A stretch of 64,000 nt of DNA from Brachyspira hampsonii (GTDB lineage: Bacteria; Spirochaetota; Brachyspiria; Brachyspirales; Brachyspiraceae): the NCBI RefSeq assembly GCF_001746205.1, contig NZ_MDCO01000012.1, forward strand, positions 558,001-622,000, in the 5' to 3' direction. Below the pieces are notes generated by a model, which saw only the letters and a list, made by a program, of their open reading frames with translations, was not told the DNA's origin and made no database searches. Below, in pieces: positions 48,628 through 57,505 of the stretch. A program made the position numbers and the translations under genes. How positions within the stretch are numbered: position 1 is the stretch's first letter; every line of letters starts with the position of its first letter.

Positions 48628-49215
48628 ATGTATAAATTGAATACTTATGTTGTATACCCTATGTATGGTATATGTAAAGTTATGGGTATATCAAATAACA
48701 AAGTTAATTCTAATCTAGTAGAATGTTATGTTTTAGAATGCGAAAGTGAAAATATTACATTAAAAGTGCCTATAAATAGAGTTAAAGAATATCGTATAAG
48801 AAAGATTATATCTAAAGCAGAAGCTGATAATCTTTTAAATATATTGCAGACAAAACCTCATGATATAGAAAATAATTGGAAAATAAGATATCAGGAAAAT
48901 GAGGAAAAACTTAGAAGCGGAGATATCAAAGATACCATAGAGGTGGCAAGAAGTTTATTCACAAGAAATAAGTTAAAGGAACTTTCGGCAAGCGAAAAGC
49001 GTCTATATGAAAAAGCATATATGTTCATAGTTAATGAAATTAGTATAGCTTTAAAAAAAGATAGAGATGAAATAGAAGATATAGTATCAAATGCTTTGGA
49101 AAAATCAGCAAAAAAATTCAAAACTAAGCCTTTAGAAAAAGAGAAGGTAGTTAAAGAAGAAAAAGAAACTGCTAAAAACGGAAAAAGAAAGAAAAAAGAT
49201 ATTTCTAAAGAATAA
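48628..49215 (+). CDS. CarD/CdnL family transcription regulator
   Basis: 195 residues. The N-terminal Tudor-like RNA-polymerase-interacting domain (VVYPMYGICKVMGIS ... LKVPINRVKEYRIRK, residues 5-65) is followed by the helical DNA-binding half (ARSLFTRNKLKELSASEKRL) and a Lys/Glu-rich C-terminal tail of about 35 residues. CdnL proteins bind the RNA polymerase beta subunit and stabilise open complexes at housekeeping promoters. It precedes the PIN-TRAM gene by 63 bp, a common neighbour arrangement. Confidence 0.9.
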   Translation: MYKLNTYVVYPMYGICKVMGISNNKVNSNLVECYVLECESENITLKVPINRVKEYRIRKIISKAEADNLLNILQTKPHDIENNWKIRYQENEEKLRSGDIKDTIEVARSLFTRNKLKELSASEKRLYEKAYMFIVNEISIALKKDRDEIEDIVSNALEKSAKKFKTKPLEKEKVVKEEKETAKNGKRKKKDISKE

Positions 49216-49278
49216 TAATTTATCTAGTTTATTACATTAAAAATATAATATGCGTATAAATAAAAGTAAGGGGAAATT

Positions 49279-50280
49279 ATGTGGAGAGTAGTATATTTTG
49301 TGTTATCTTGTATAGTGCTGGCTTTGGATTATTTTATACTAAAACATTTTAATTATAAGACATTAACAGTATTTATAATAAGTGCAGTATTGGTATTTTT
49401 ATTTGAATTGATGTTTATTAGAAAGAAATCTTCTAAAATTACATTAGCTTTTTTTATATCATTCTTTCTAACATTAATTACTGTACTTTTGACTATAACT
49501 ACAATTAATATTGTAGGAATATCATTATCATTAAATGAGAAATTGATTATCCTTTTTATAGAAGGCTATTTAATTTTTGGTATTATTATCGCTTTTATAC
49601 CAAGCATATCAAATATGTTTAAGCTTACAAATAAGGATAAAATGAAAACTTCAAAGATATTGGATACTTCTGTTATAGTAGACGGAAGAATATATGATAT
49701 TGCTGAAAAAAAATTTTTTGACGGACTTCTTATACTCCCGGAATTTGTTATAAAAGAAGTACAGTTTTTAAGCGATGCAAGAGATCCTCAGAAAAGAATA
49801 AGAGGAAGAAGAGCTTTAGAAATATTAAATAAAATGAAATCTTCTAAGAACATACTTCTTTCTATAACGGATATAGATTTTCCTAATATAAAAGAGGTGG
49901 ATCTAAAACTTATAGAACTTGCCAAAAAAATGGATGCTAAAGTAATAACAAATGATTTTAATTTGATGAAAGTGGCATCTATACATGAAGTGGATATATT
50001 AAATATTAATGATTTAGCAAATTCGCTTCATGTTGTTGTTTTGCCGGGTGAAACTATAAATATAGACCTTATAAGGGAAGGAAAAGACAAACAGGCTTTA
50101 GGATATTTGGAAGACGGAACTATGATAGTAGTTGATAATGCCAAACATCTAATAGGTAAAAATGTTGAAATAGAAATAGATAATGTACTGCCTAAAGAAG
50201 CGGGTAGAGTAATATTTGCCTCTCTTGCAAACTCCAAAACTAATAATAATAAAAAAAGACATGATAATAAACAGAATTAA
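49279..50280 (+). CDS. PIN-TRAM domain membrane protein (YacL-like)
   Basis: 333 residues. Four N-terminal transmembrane helices (about 2-20, 27-45, 55-80, 90-112) are followed by a PIN nuclease domain (KILDTSVIVDGRIYDIAEKK; LPEFVIKEVQFLSDARD; ITNDFNLMKVA), which has the acidic triad, and a C-terminal TRAM RNA-binding domain (EDGTMIVVDNAKHLIGKNVE). Probably a membrane-bound ribonuclease. Downstream of carD, 6 bp before the cyclase gene. Confidence 0.9.
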   Translation: MWRVVYFVLSCIVLALDYFILKHFNYKTLTVFIISAVLVFLFELMFIRKKSSKITLAFFISFFLTLITVLLTITTINIVGISLSLNEKLIILFIEGYLIFGIIIAFIPSISNMFKLTNKDKMKTSKILDTSVIVDGRIYDIAEKKFFDGLLILPEFVIKEVQFLSDARDPQKRIRGRRALEILNKMKSSKNILLSITDIDFPNIKEVDLKLIELAKKMDAKVITNDFNLMKVASIHEVDILNINDLANSLHVVVLPGETINIDLIREGKDKQALGYLEDGTMIVVDNAKHLIGKNVEIEIDNVLPKEAGRVIFASLANSKTNNNKKRHDNKQN

Positions 50281-50286
50281 AAAAAT

Positions 50287-50907
50287 ATGATAATAGATCT
50301 TTCAGCTGAAATATATAACAATATGCCTCATTATACTGATGATATTGATGTAAGCATTTCAGCTGAAAACTATAAATATTTTAATATCACAAACATATCT
50401 ATGTGCGTGCATACTGCAACTCATATTGATACTCCTCTCCATTGCATAAAAAGTAAAGATTCTACTGCAAGTATAGATTTAAATTATTTTGTTGGAAATG
50501 CTTATTGTATTGATATAATACCAGATAAAGATAATAAAATAAATTTTGATGTTAATTTCAATTTTGATATAATAAAAGAATGCAATATACTTCTTATTAA
50601 TACATATTGGCATAATAATATTAATACAGAAAACTATTATAAAAACTTTCCATATTTAAGTGAAAGTTTTGCTTATAAATTAATAGACTTAAAAATAAAA
50701 ACTATAGGAATAGATACTCCTTCAGTAGATTCTATTTCAAATAATAATTTAATACATAATATTCTATTTTCTAATGATATATGTATTATAGAAAATCTTA
50801 CGAATTTAGAAAAAGTAACTCATAAAAAATTCTTCTTTAGTGCAGCACCTTTAAAAATCAGAAATTGTGAAGGTTCGCCTGTAAGAGCTTATGCTATTAT
50901 AGATTAA
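50287..50907 (+). CDS. Cyclase family protein (kynurenine-formamidase-like)
   Basis: 206 residues. The metal-binding family signature appears as HTATHIDTPLHC (Ala where Gly is usual), with IIDLSAEIYNNMPHYT at the start and IGIDTPSVDS later. The family includes amide hydrolases and arylformamidases; substrate unknown. It begins 6 bp after the PIN-TRAM stop, so the three genes form one operon. Confidence 0.85.
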   Translation: MIIDLSAEIYNNMPHYTDDIDVSISAENYKYFNITNISMCVHTATHIDTPLHCIKSKDSTASIDLNYFVGNAYCIDIIPDKDNKINFDVNFNFDIIKECNILLINTYWHNNINTENYYKNFPYLSESFAYKLIDLKIKTIGIDTPSVDSISNNNLIHNILFSNDICIIENLTNLEKVTHKKFFFSAAPLKIRNCEGSPVRAYAIID

Positions 50908-50910
50908 TAT

Positions 50911-50953
50911 AAAAAACCATGCTCTAATAAATAAGCATGGTTTTTATTTTTCA
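50911..50953. terminator. Bidirectional terminator
   Basis: AAAAAACCATGCT and AGCATGGTTTTT form a 12 bp stem, followed by ATTTTT. It lies between the convergent cyclase and outer-membrane protein genes. Confidence 0.85.
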
Positions 50954-50959
50954 GTTTTA

Positions 50960-51601
50960 CTAGAATCTTATTCCTATTTGTCCGCCTATATCAAGGGCTC
51001 CGGTTTTGATTTTAGGAGAAGTTTCTTTATATTCAATCAGAGGAAAATCATAAGATAAATAAATACCTAAAGTTATATTATAAAGAAGTAAAAAGTCCAA
51101 ACTTGCTTTAAGATAAGGTATATACAAATTATAAAATTTATTCTGTAATTGTTTCAAGTTGTATTGTTCTGTTATTTCACCGCCGCTGTTTTCTTTAGAA
51201 TAGCTGCTTCCTCCAAGAGGAAATTTAACCCCTGCTCCAACACCTATAGACATAAATAATATATCTATTTTAGGCATTAACCCTACACTTAAACTATCAA
51301 AAGTAACATTACCCTTAGACGAATCTGATTTATAAGCAAATACATCTCTCTGATATCCTAAATCTAATGATATTCCAAGGGATAAAATACTCAAATCAAA
51401 ATAATAATTTGGTTTTAAATATACTCCAAATTCAAAACCTCCGTCTGGCTTTATTGTTTGGCTTTGTTTTCCATCTTCAAGATAAAAACCTATTCCAGCT
51501 CCCAAAGGTACGGTTAAATCAACACCAAAGCCGCTTTTTGCCATAAGATTTGCACTGATAGTTGTTATTAACATTACAGTTAACAATAAAATTTTTTTCA
51601 T
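50960..51601 (-). CDS. Outer-membrane beta-barrel protein
   Basis: 213 residues. The signal peptide MKKILLLTVMLITTISANLMAKS has likely cleavage after LMA. The mature part shows alternating polar and hydrophobic beta strands (FGVDLTVPLGAGIGFYL; FEFGVYLKPNYYFDLSILSL; ISLDLGYQRDVFAY) and ends GGQIGIRF with the terminal Phe of BAM substrates. Function not known; it belongs to the small spirochaete outer-membrane barrels. Confidence 0.78.
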   Translation of the reverse strand: MKKILLLTVMLITTISANLMAKSGFGVDLTVPLGAGIGFYLEDGKQSQTIKPDGGFEFGVYLKPNYYFDLSILSLGISLDLGYQRDVFAYKSDSSKGNVTFDSLSVGLMPKIDILFMSIGVGAGVKFPLGGSSYSKENSGGEITEQYNLKQLQNKFYNLYIPYLKASLDFLLLYNITLGIYLSYDFPLIEYKETSPKIKTGALDIGGQIGIRF

Positions 51602-51742
51602 AATATTAATACTCTCTTTATTATCATAAAATTTATTTTTTATAATACATAAATATTATATTTTTTTCAACTATTATTTATTTAATAATGATAATAATTT
51701 TTAGTATAAAATCAAATTATAAAAACAAGTTTTAATTTTAAT

Positions 51743-52177
51743 TAACGCACGGTGAATAAAATTTATATAATACATTAAAATTTGAATTACAAAAAAATAT
51801 ATATTATTAATATTATTCTGCGTGCGGTAAGTATACTATAAATTTAAAAAAACTTGGGTGGGCAGCTAAAATTACAGAATAAAATAAAGAAGAAATAAAG
51901 TACAAAAATGACAGATTAAATAAAAAGCCTATAGGGTGGGAATTAAAATAAATCCAAAAATTTAAAATTTTTCTCGCTCCCCGCCCTTTATTATTTATTA
52001 CTATATTTTGAATTTTAGTGTCAATTAATATTTAAAGTCTAATGAAAAATTAAGGTACCCGCCCAAGTGTTGATTAGATTTAAAAATTTATTTAACGCAC
52101 GATAAGTAAATATAAATAATATAGTTTTATTATTAATAATAATGAAATTAATTGAAAGTATTTATTAAACGTGCGTT
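51743..52177. repeat. Composite GC-box repeat, locus F (core-arm-palindrome-arm-core)
   Basis: A complete 435 bp mirror arrangement: core 51743-51828, CTTGGGTGGG at 51853, ATAGGGTGGG at 51931, palindrome, CCCCGCCCTTT ending 51989, ACCCGCCCAAG ending 52067, and second core 52094-52177. It fills most of the gap between the OMP gene start and the oxidoreductase gamma gene. Confidence 0.88.
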
Positions 52178-52194
52178 AATGAATATTTATAATA

Positions 52195-52228
52195 AAAAAC
52201 CTCAGCACTTTTGAAAGCACAGAGGTTT
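52195..52228 (-). terminator. Terminator of the 2-oxoacid oxidoreductase operon
   Basis: AAACCTC and GAGGTTT pair, with an inner imperfect stem, 31 bp past the gamma-subunit stop. The minus-strand side continues TTTTTTATTATA. Confidence 0.8.
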
Positions 52229-52258
52229 AAAATATTTTTATTTTTTAATTTATGTAAC

Positions 52259-52813
52259 TCAAGAAACCAAATCTTTTACAGCATCTCTTCCTGCATTAAG
52301 AGCCTTTTCATTACTAGGAAGGAAATCTTTTTTACGCTCTCCGAATACTTTCAAAAATGCCTGCTGTACACTGTCGAATGATACCACATTATGAAGCGTA
52401 AGCAAAGCACCAAGCATAACCATATTTGCCGATTTAGGATTACCTATATCGCCCGCTATTTTATTTGCCTCAACATAAGCCGCTTTTATATCGTCTCTTG
52501 AGGCCTTTTTATCTATCAAAGATGAGTTTATTAAAAGTATCCCATTAGGAATAACATCTTTTTCAAATTTTGTAAGCGAAGGAAGATTCATAATAACAGC
52601 TGCATTGGCATCATGAGAAATTATAGGAGACCCTACAAGTTCATCACTTATAACAACAGAACAATTAGCAGTACCTCCTCTCATCTCAGGTCCATAAGAA
52701 GGACACCAAGTAACATGTTTATTTTCTATCATTCCGGCATAAGCAATCATCTGTCCCATAGACATAACACCCTGTCCGCCAAACCCAGCAAAAATAATTC
52801 TTTCTGTACTCAT
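52259..52813 (-). CDS. vorC: 2-oxoacid:ferredoxin oxidoreductase, gamma subunit
   Basis: 184 residues, POR/KOR gamma family: IIFAGFGGQGVMSMGQMIAY, VTWCPSYGPEMRGGTANCSV and the later KSANMVMLGALL. With the alpha, beta and delta subunits it converts a 2-oxoacid to acyl-CoA and reduces ferredoxin. Last gene of the operon, 14 bp after the beta subunit, AAGGAGG ahead of the ATG. The substrate (2-oxoisovalerate or 2-oxoglutarate) is not certain. Confidence 0.88.
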   Translation of the reverse strand: MSTERIIFAGFGGQGVMSMGQMIAYAGMIENKHVTWCPSYGPEMRGGTANCSVVISDELVGSPIISHDANAAVIMNLPSLTKFEKDVIPNGILLINSSLIDKKASRDDIKAAYVEANKIAGDIGNPKSANMVMLGALLTLHNVVSFDSVQQAFLKVFGERKKDFLPSNEKALNAGRDAVKDLVS

Positions 52814-52827
52814 ATATTCCTCCTTAT

Positions 52828-53562
52828 TTAAGCATCATTTCTAAAATTACCAAGAGGATAATGCGGAATCATATAATCTCTTATCCACTTATGAGAATCT
52901 GTAGGAGATATTCCCCAGTTGGTAGTACAGCTTGTGAGCATTTCCACTATAGAGAAACCTTTTCCAGCAATCTGATTTTCAAAAGCTTTTTTAGTTGCTA
53001 TTTTAGCCTTTCTAATATTAGCAGGACTGTCTAAAGAAACTCTCTCCACAAAAGCAGCACCTTCTATAGTAGCAAGCATCTCACATACCCTTATAGGTTT
53101 ACCTGCTTTGTGAAAATCTCTTCCTGCCTGAGTAGTAGTAGTTCTTTGACCTTCCAAAGTAGTAGGAGCCATCTGCCCGCCTGTCATACCATAAATAGCA
53201 TTATTCAAAAATATTACTGTTATATTCTCGCTTCTTGCTGCGGCATGTATTATTTCTGCAGTACCTATTGCTGCTAAATCTCCGTCACCTTGAAGCGTAA
53301 ATACAACACTATCTGGAATAGCCCTTTTTATACCTGTAGCAACAGCCGGAGCTCTTCCATGTGCTGCCTGCTGCATATCACATGAAAAATACTTATAAGC
53401 AAGTACAGAGCATCCTACAGAAGCTATACCAACTGTTTTCTCCAATACCCCAAGTTCTTCTACACATTCAGCTATTATTCTCTGAGCAGTACCATGCATA
53501 CAGCCCGGACAATAATGTGTCCTAGCATCACTCAATCCCTTTGATTTTTCGAATACTATCAT
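52828..53562 (-). CDS. vorA: 2-oxoacid:ferredoxin oxidoreductase, beta (thiamine pyrophosphate) subunit
   Basis: 244 residues. THYCPGCMHGTAQRII is the N-terminal Cys motif; the TPP site is LQGDGDLAAIGTAEIIHAA followed by FLNNAIYGMTGGQMAPTT. The ATGA overlap with the alpha gene stop (53559-53562) implies translational coupling. Partner of the alpha and gamma subunits. Confidence 0.9.
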   Translation of the reverse strand: MIVFEKSKGLSDARTHYCPGCMHGTAQRIIAECVEELGVLEKTVGIASVGCSVLAYKYFSCDMQQAAHGRAPAVATGIKRAIPDSVVFTLQGDGDLAAIGTAEIIHAAARSENITVIFLNNAIYGMTGGQMAPTTLEGQRTTTTQAGRDFHKAGKPIRVCEMLATIEGAAFVERVSLDSPANIRKAKIATKKAFENQIAGKGFSIVEMLTSCTTNWGISPTDSHKWIRDYMIPHYPLGNFRNDA

Positions 53563-54617
53563 ATTAAACCTCCTGCCAAACTTATAACATTATCCATTAT
53601 CTCATGAGCAGTAGGTACTAATCCTCCAGCCTTTCCATAGAATTTAACCGGAACTTTACACTCTATTGCAAGCTTTATATCATCAACCATCTGCCCCATA
53701 CTCATCTCAATGCTTACATACATTTTGCAATTTGGATTATCAAATGCTTTAACGGGAAAAGGCCATAAAGTTTGAGGACGAATCATACCTACTTTTTTAC
53801 CTTCTTCTCTAAACTTATCAACAACTCCTCTTACAATTCTTGACATAGTACCATAAGAAACAAATATAAGTTCTGCATCATCTGTAAAATATTTTTCTGC
53901 TCTTGCTTCTTTTTCTTTTATTTCATCATATTTTCTCTGAAGATGAAGATTATGTTCATATAATAATTCAGGCTCTAAATATAGAGAATTAATAATATTA
54001 TTTTTTTCTCTTTTTCCCCTTTTTCCGCAAGCAGCCCAAGTCTTTTCTTTTATCTCATATTTAGGTTTATAAATAATTTCTACAGGCTCCATCATCTGAC
54101 CAATATATCCGTCAGCAGCAACATACACAGGAGTTCTATAATGATCCGCTATATCAAATGCTTCCATTATCATATCAGCTGCTTCCTGTAAATTGGCAGG
54201 TGCTAAAACAGGGCAATTATAATCGCCATCTCCTCCCCCTCTAGTCATCATATTATAATCGCTTTGTGAAGGCTGTATACTTCCAAGTCCAGGTCCGCCT
54301 CTCATAACATTAAGTATTACTGCAGGAACTTCAGAACCTGCCAGATATGATATACCCTCCTGTTTTAAAGCTATACCCGGCGAAGAAGAAGAGGTCATAG
54401 CCCTCACTCCGGCTCCTCCTGCCCCATAAACCATATTAATTGCTGCCACCTCACTTTCTGCCTGCACAAATGCCCCGCCTGATTCATACATAGCTTTTGA
54501 CATAAACTCCGGTATCTCATTCTGCGGTGTAATAGGATACCCAAAAAAACATTTACATCCTGCCGCAATAGCCGCACTAGCCATAGCCTCATTTCCTTTC
54601 ATCAATGTTCTAGCCAT
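53559..54617 (-). CDS. vorB: 2-oxoacid:ferredoxin oxidoreductase, alpha subunit (VorB/KorA)
   Basis: 352 residues. KGNEAMASAAIAAGCKCFFG, YPITPQNEIPEFMS, QAESEVAAINMVYGAGGAG and VMRGGPGLGSIQPSQSDYNM match the VorB/KorA alpha subunit, including the pyrimidine-binding and CoA-side domains. It overlaps the delta gene by one base (TAATG) and the beta gene by four. The four genes in order delta-alpha-beta-gamma are typical of VOR/KOR. Confidence 0.9.
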   Translation of the reverse strand: MARTLMKGNEAMASAAIAAGCKCFFGYPITPQNEIPEFMSKAMYESGGAFVQAESEVAAINMVYGAGGAGVRAMTSSSSPGIALKQEGISYLAGSEVPAVILNVMRGGPGLGSIQPSQSDYNMMTRGGGDGDYNCPVLAPANLQEAADMIMEAFDIADHYRTPVYVAADGYIGQMMEPVEIIYKPKYEIKEKTWAACGKRGKREKNNIINSLYLEPELLYEHNLHLQRKYDEIKEKEARAEKYFTDDAELIFVSYGTMSRIVRGVVDKFREEGKKVGMIRPQTLWPFPVKAFDNPNCKMYVSIEMSMGQMVDDIKLAIECKVPVKFYGKAGGLVPTAHEIMDNVISLAGGLI

Positions 54618-54850
54618 TATTTACTCTCCTCTTTATCTAGCCTTTCAACCATTATACATATATCCGGACACATCATTGCACAATTAGAACAGCCTGTACA
54701 TTTTTCCATATCAGTAACAGCTGCTGGATAATACCCCCAAGAATTCATATCTTCTTTATCTAAATACAGTATCTTAGTCGGACAAACCGATATGCAGTTA
54801 GAGCATCCTTTACATTGTTCTCTATCAATAGTAACTCTGCCTTTAGCCAT
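54617..54850 (-). CDS. 2-oxoacid:ferredoxin oxidoreductase, delta (2x[4Fe-4S]) subunit
   Basis: 77 residues. Two ferredoxin motifs: CKGCSNCISVCP and CTGCSNCAMMCP. First gene of the operon; AGGAGG ahead of the ATG. It carries electrons from the TPP site to external ferredoxin. Confidence 0.9.
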   Translation of the reverse strand: MAKGRVTIDREQCKGCSNCISVCPTKILYLDKEDMNSWGYYPAAVTDMEKCTGCSNCAMMCPDICIMVERLDKEESK

Positions 54851-54934
54851 ATATCCTCCTTCATTGATATTAAACTTTAATATAATAAAAAATATTCATA
54901 TGTTAAAATTTAATCTAAAAATTAAAATAAATCA

Positions 54935-54978
54935 ATGAATAATATTAACTATTATTTATGAATAATATTAACTATTAT
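54935..54978. promoter_or_regulatory. Two direct repeats in the promoter region between divergent genes
   Basis: ATGAATAATATTAACTATTAT at 54935-54955 recurs exactly at 54958-54978, a 23 bp period close to two helical turns. It lies between the start of the oxidoreductase operon (54850) and the TPR gene (55043), where both promoters should be. Confidence 0.45.
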
Positions 54979-55042
54979 ATATAGTAATTATTATATTTTT
55001 GTATATACTTATAAAAGTAATGTATTATTGGAGTTATGATTA

Positions 55043-57445
55043 ATGAATATAGATGATAAAAGGAATATAGAAAGATTATTTGATTTGGGACATCATGCCT
55101 TCATAAGTAAAGATTATGAAAAATCAATAGAATATTTAAATGAAGTTATAGATATATACAATAAATATATTATTGCATATTCAGACAGCGAATTTATCAT
55201 ATATAGCAGTTCTTATGATAATGAAGATGATGAAGAAGGTAAAAATATAAGCGATGAGGAAATAAACAATACTCATGATACTTTAGTGGATGCATACTAC
55301 AATAGAGGACTATCATATTTTAATTTGAAAAACTATGAGGAGGCTATTAAAGATTTTGATAAAGTTATAGAATTGTCTCCAGAAAAATCTAATGCCTACT
55401 ATAATAGAGGGCATTCAAAATCATATTTAGGAAGATATGAAGAAGGAATTAAAGATTTTAAAAAGGTTCTGGAATTTAATGACGATGATGCTGAAGCTAT
55501 ATACTATATAGGATTAGGATATTTTTATTTAGGAAGATATCAGGAAGCTATAAGAAACTTTGATATAGCTTTGTTGCTAGATGATGAAATTGATGATGCA
55601 TACTATTACAGAGGTCATTCCAAAAGATATCTCAATATGTATGAAGAAGCATTATCTGATTTCAATAAAATTGTAGAATTAAGATATGATGACAGTGATT
55701 CATATTATTCCAAAGCTTTAACAGAATTTTTTCTAGGATTATATGAAGATGCGATTAATGATTTTAACAAGGCTATTGAATTGGATAATCATTTTTCTAA
55801 TGCTTATTATTTTAGAGGGCTTACTAAAAACAGTTTAGAATTATATAAAGATGCTATGGACGATTATAAAAAGGCATTAGAATATGCAGATGATGACAAT
55901 ATCATCAATATCTATAATGATATGGGACTTCTTGAATATAAATTAGGAAATTATAGATATGCAATTAATTATTACACTAAAATGATAGAAATTAATGATG
56001 ATATATATTATTCATATTATAATAGAGCATTAGCTGAAGAATCCTTACAATTATATGAAGATGCATTAAAAGATTATAATAAGGCTATAGAATTAAATCC
56101 TGAAGATACTTATTCATATAATAATAGAGGGCTTATAAAAAATGAAATGCAGATGTATGATGAGGCATTGGAGGATTATAATAAAGCTATAGAGCTTGAG
56201 AAAGATGATGCTTATTTATACAATAACAGAGCCTTATTAAAAGGAAGAATGCATTTATATAAAGAGGCTATAAAAGATTTTGATAAGGCTATTTCAATAT
56301 ATGACGGCGACAGTGAGTTTTATTATTATAGAGGACTTACTAGCTCATATTTAAATGAATTGGATGAAGCTTTAAAATATATAAATAAAGCTATACAATT
56401 AGACCCTAAGTATATTAATGCATATAATGAGCGGGGGCTTATAAATTATAGAAATAGACATTATAATTCGGCTATTGAAGACTTCAAAAATGTAATAGAG
56501 CTTGACAATGAAAATGTATATGCTAATTATCATTTAGCTTTATCTTATGATACTTTAGAAGAATATGAAACAGCTTTGAAATATTATACAAAAGTCATTG
56601 AACTTGAGCCGAATACTACTGATGCATTTTATAATAGGGCTTTAGCAGAAATTGAAATGGAATTATACCATGAAGCTATAGAAGATTTTTATAAAGTAAT
56701 TGATATCGATAGTAATATAATAGATGCTTATTTCAATATAGGTATATGTTATGATTATTTAAAAGAATATCAAAAAGCTATTGAATGCTATACCAAAGTA
56801 ATTGAAACTGATAATTATTCTATTGATGCTTATTATAACAGAGGATTAAGTAAAGTAGGGTTAAAACTTTATAATGAGGCTTATGAAGATTATATAAGAG
56901 CTTTGGAAATTAATCCTAAATATGCTAATGCCTATAATGGAATAGGTTTTTCAAAAACAAAATATTCAAACAATGAATTTAAAAACGGAAGCATTCAAAG
57001 ATCTATAGATTTACTTAAAGATGCTTTACTATATTATGAAAAAGGATTGGCATTAAAAATAGATGATAATTTAAATAATGCTTCTATTTATGACAGTATG
57101 GGATACAGCACAACTAAATTAGCTAATATATATCTGTCAATGAAAGATTATGATAATGCTTATAAATATTATAATGATGCTTTATTATGTTTTAGAGAGG
57201 CTTTAAAGTTAAATAGTAAGCATGCTTTAGCCAATAACAGCATAGCATACATATATATACAATTAGATAAAATGAATAATAAGTATAATATTTTTAATAA
57301 AGATGCGTATGAATATTTTTCTAATGCTTACAGTTTTGCCAAAAAAGATGATAAAAAATTAATAAAAAAATGTATTGTGTCCTTAGCCAAAGAAAAAATA
57401 AAAACTGCTGAAGAGTTTTGTATTAAAAATAACATAGAGTTTTAA
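55043..57445 (+). CDS. Large TPR-repeat protein
   Basis: 800 residues, almost wholly tandem 34-residue TPRs, about 18 to 20 units with the consensus AYYNRGLS-F-L--YEEAIKDFDKAIEL in degenerate form, from about residue 5 to the C-terminus. The last 150 residues are less regular. No signal peptide or membrane segment. Such proteins are scaffolds. It is acidic, and the start at 55043 is favoured by GGAG nine bases upstream over an ATG at 55036 that lies only two bases after it. Confidence 0.88.
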   Translation: MNIDDKRNIERLFDLGHHAFISKDYEKSIEYLNEVIDIYNKYIIAYSDSEFIIYSSSYDNEDDEEGKNISDEEINNTHDTLVDAYYNRGLSYFNLKNYEEAIKDFDKVIELSPEKSNAYYNRGHSKSYLGRYEEGIKDFKKVLEFNDDDAEAIYYIGLGYFYLGRYQEAIRNFDIALLLDDEIDDAYYYRGHSKRYLNMYEEALSDFNKIVELRYDDSDSYYSKALTEFFLGLYEDAINDFNKAIELDNHFSNAYYFRGLTKNSLELYKDAMDDYKKALEYADDDNIINIYNDMGLLEYKLGNYRYAINYYTKMIEINDDIYYSYYNRALAEESLQLYEDALKDYNKAIELNPEDTYSYNNRGLIKNEMQMYDEALEDYNKAIELEKDDAYLYNNRALLKGRMHLYKEAIKDFDKAISIYDGDSEFYYYRGLTSSYLNELDEALKYINKAIQLDPKYINAYNERGLINYRNRHYNSAIEDFKNVIELDNENVYANYHLALSYDTLEEYETALKYYTKVIELEPNTTDAFYNRALAEIEMELYHEAIEDFYKVIDIDSNIIDAYFNIGICYDYLKEYQKAIECYTKVIETDNYSIDAYYNRGLSKVGLKLYNEAYEDYIRALEINPKYANAYNGIGFSKTKYSNNEFKNGSIQRSIDLLKDALLYYEKGLALKIDDNLNNASIYDSMGYSTTKLANIYLSMKDYDNAYKYYNDALLCFREALKLNSKHALANNSIAYIYIQLDKMNNKYNIFNKDAYEYFSNAYSFAKKDDKKLIKKCIVSLAKEKIKTAEEFCIKNNIEF

Positions 57446-57505
57446 TATTTGTATTAAAAATATAAATTAAATCTTATGTTGAATAAATTTAAAATTTAAT
57501 CAAAA

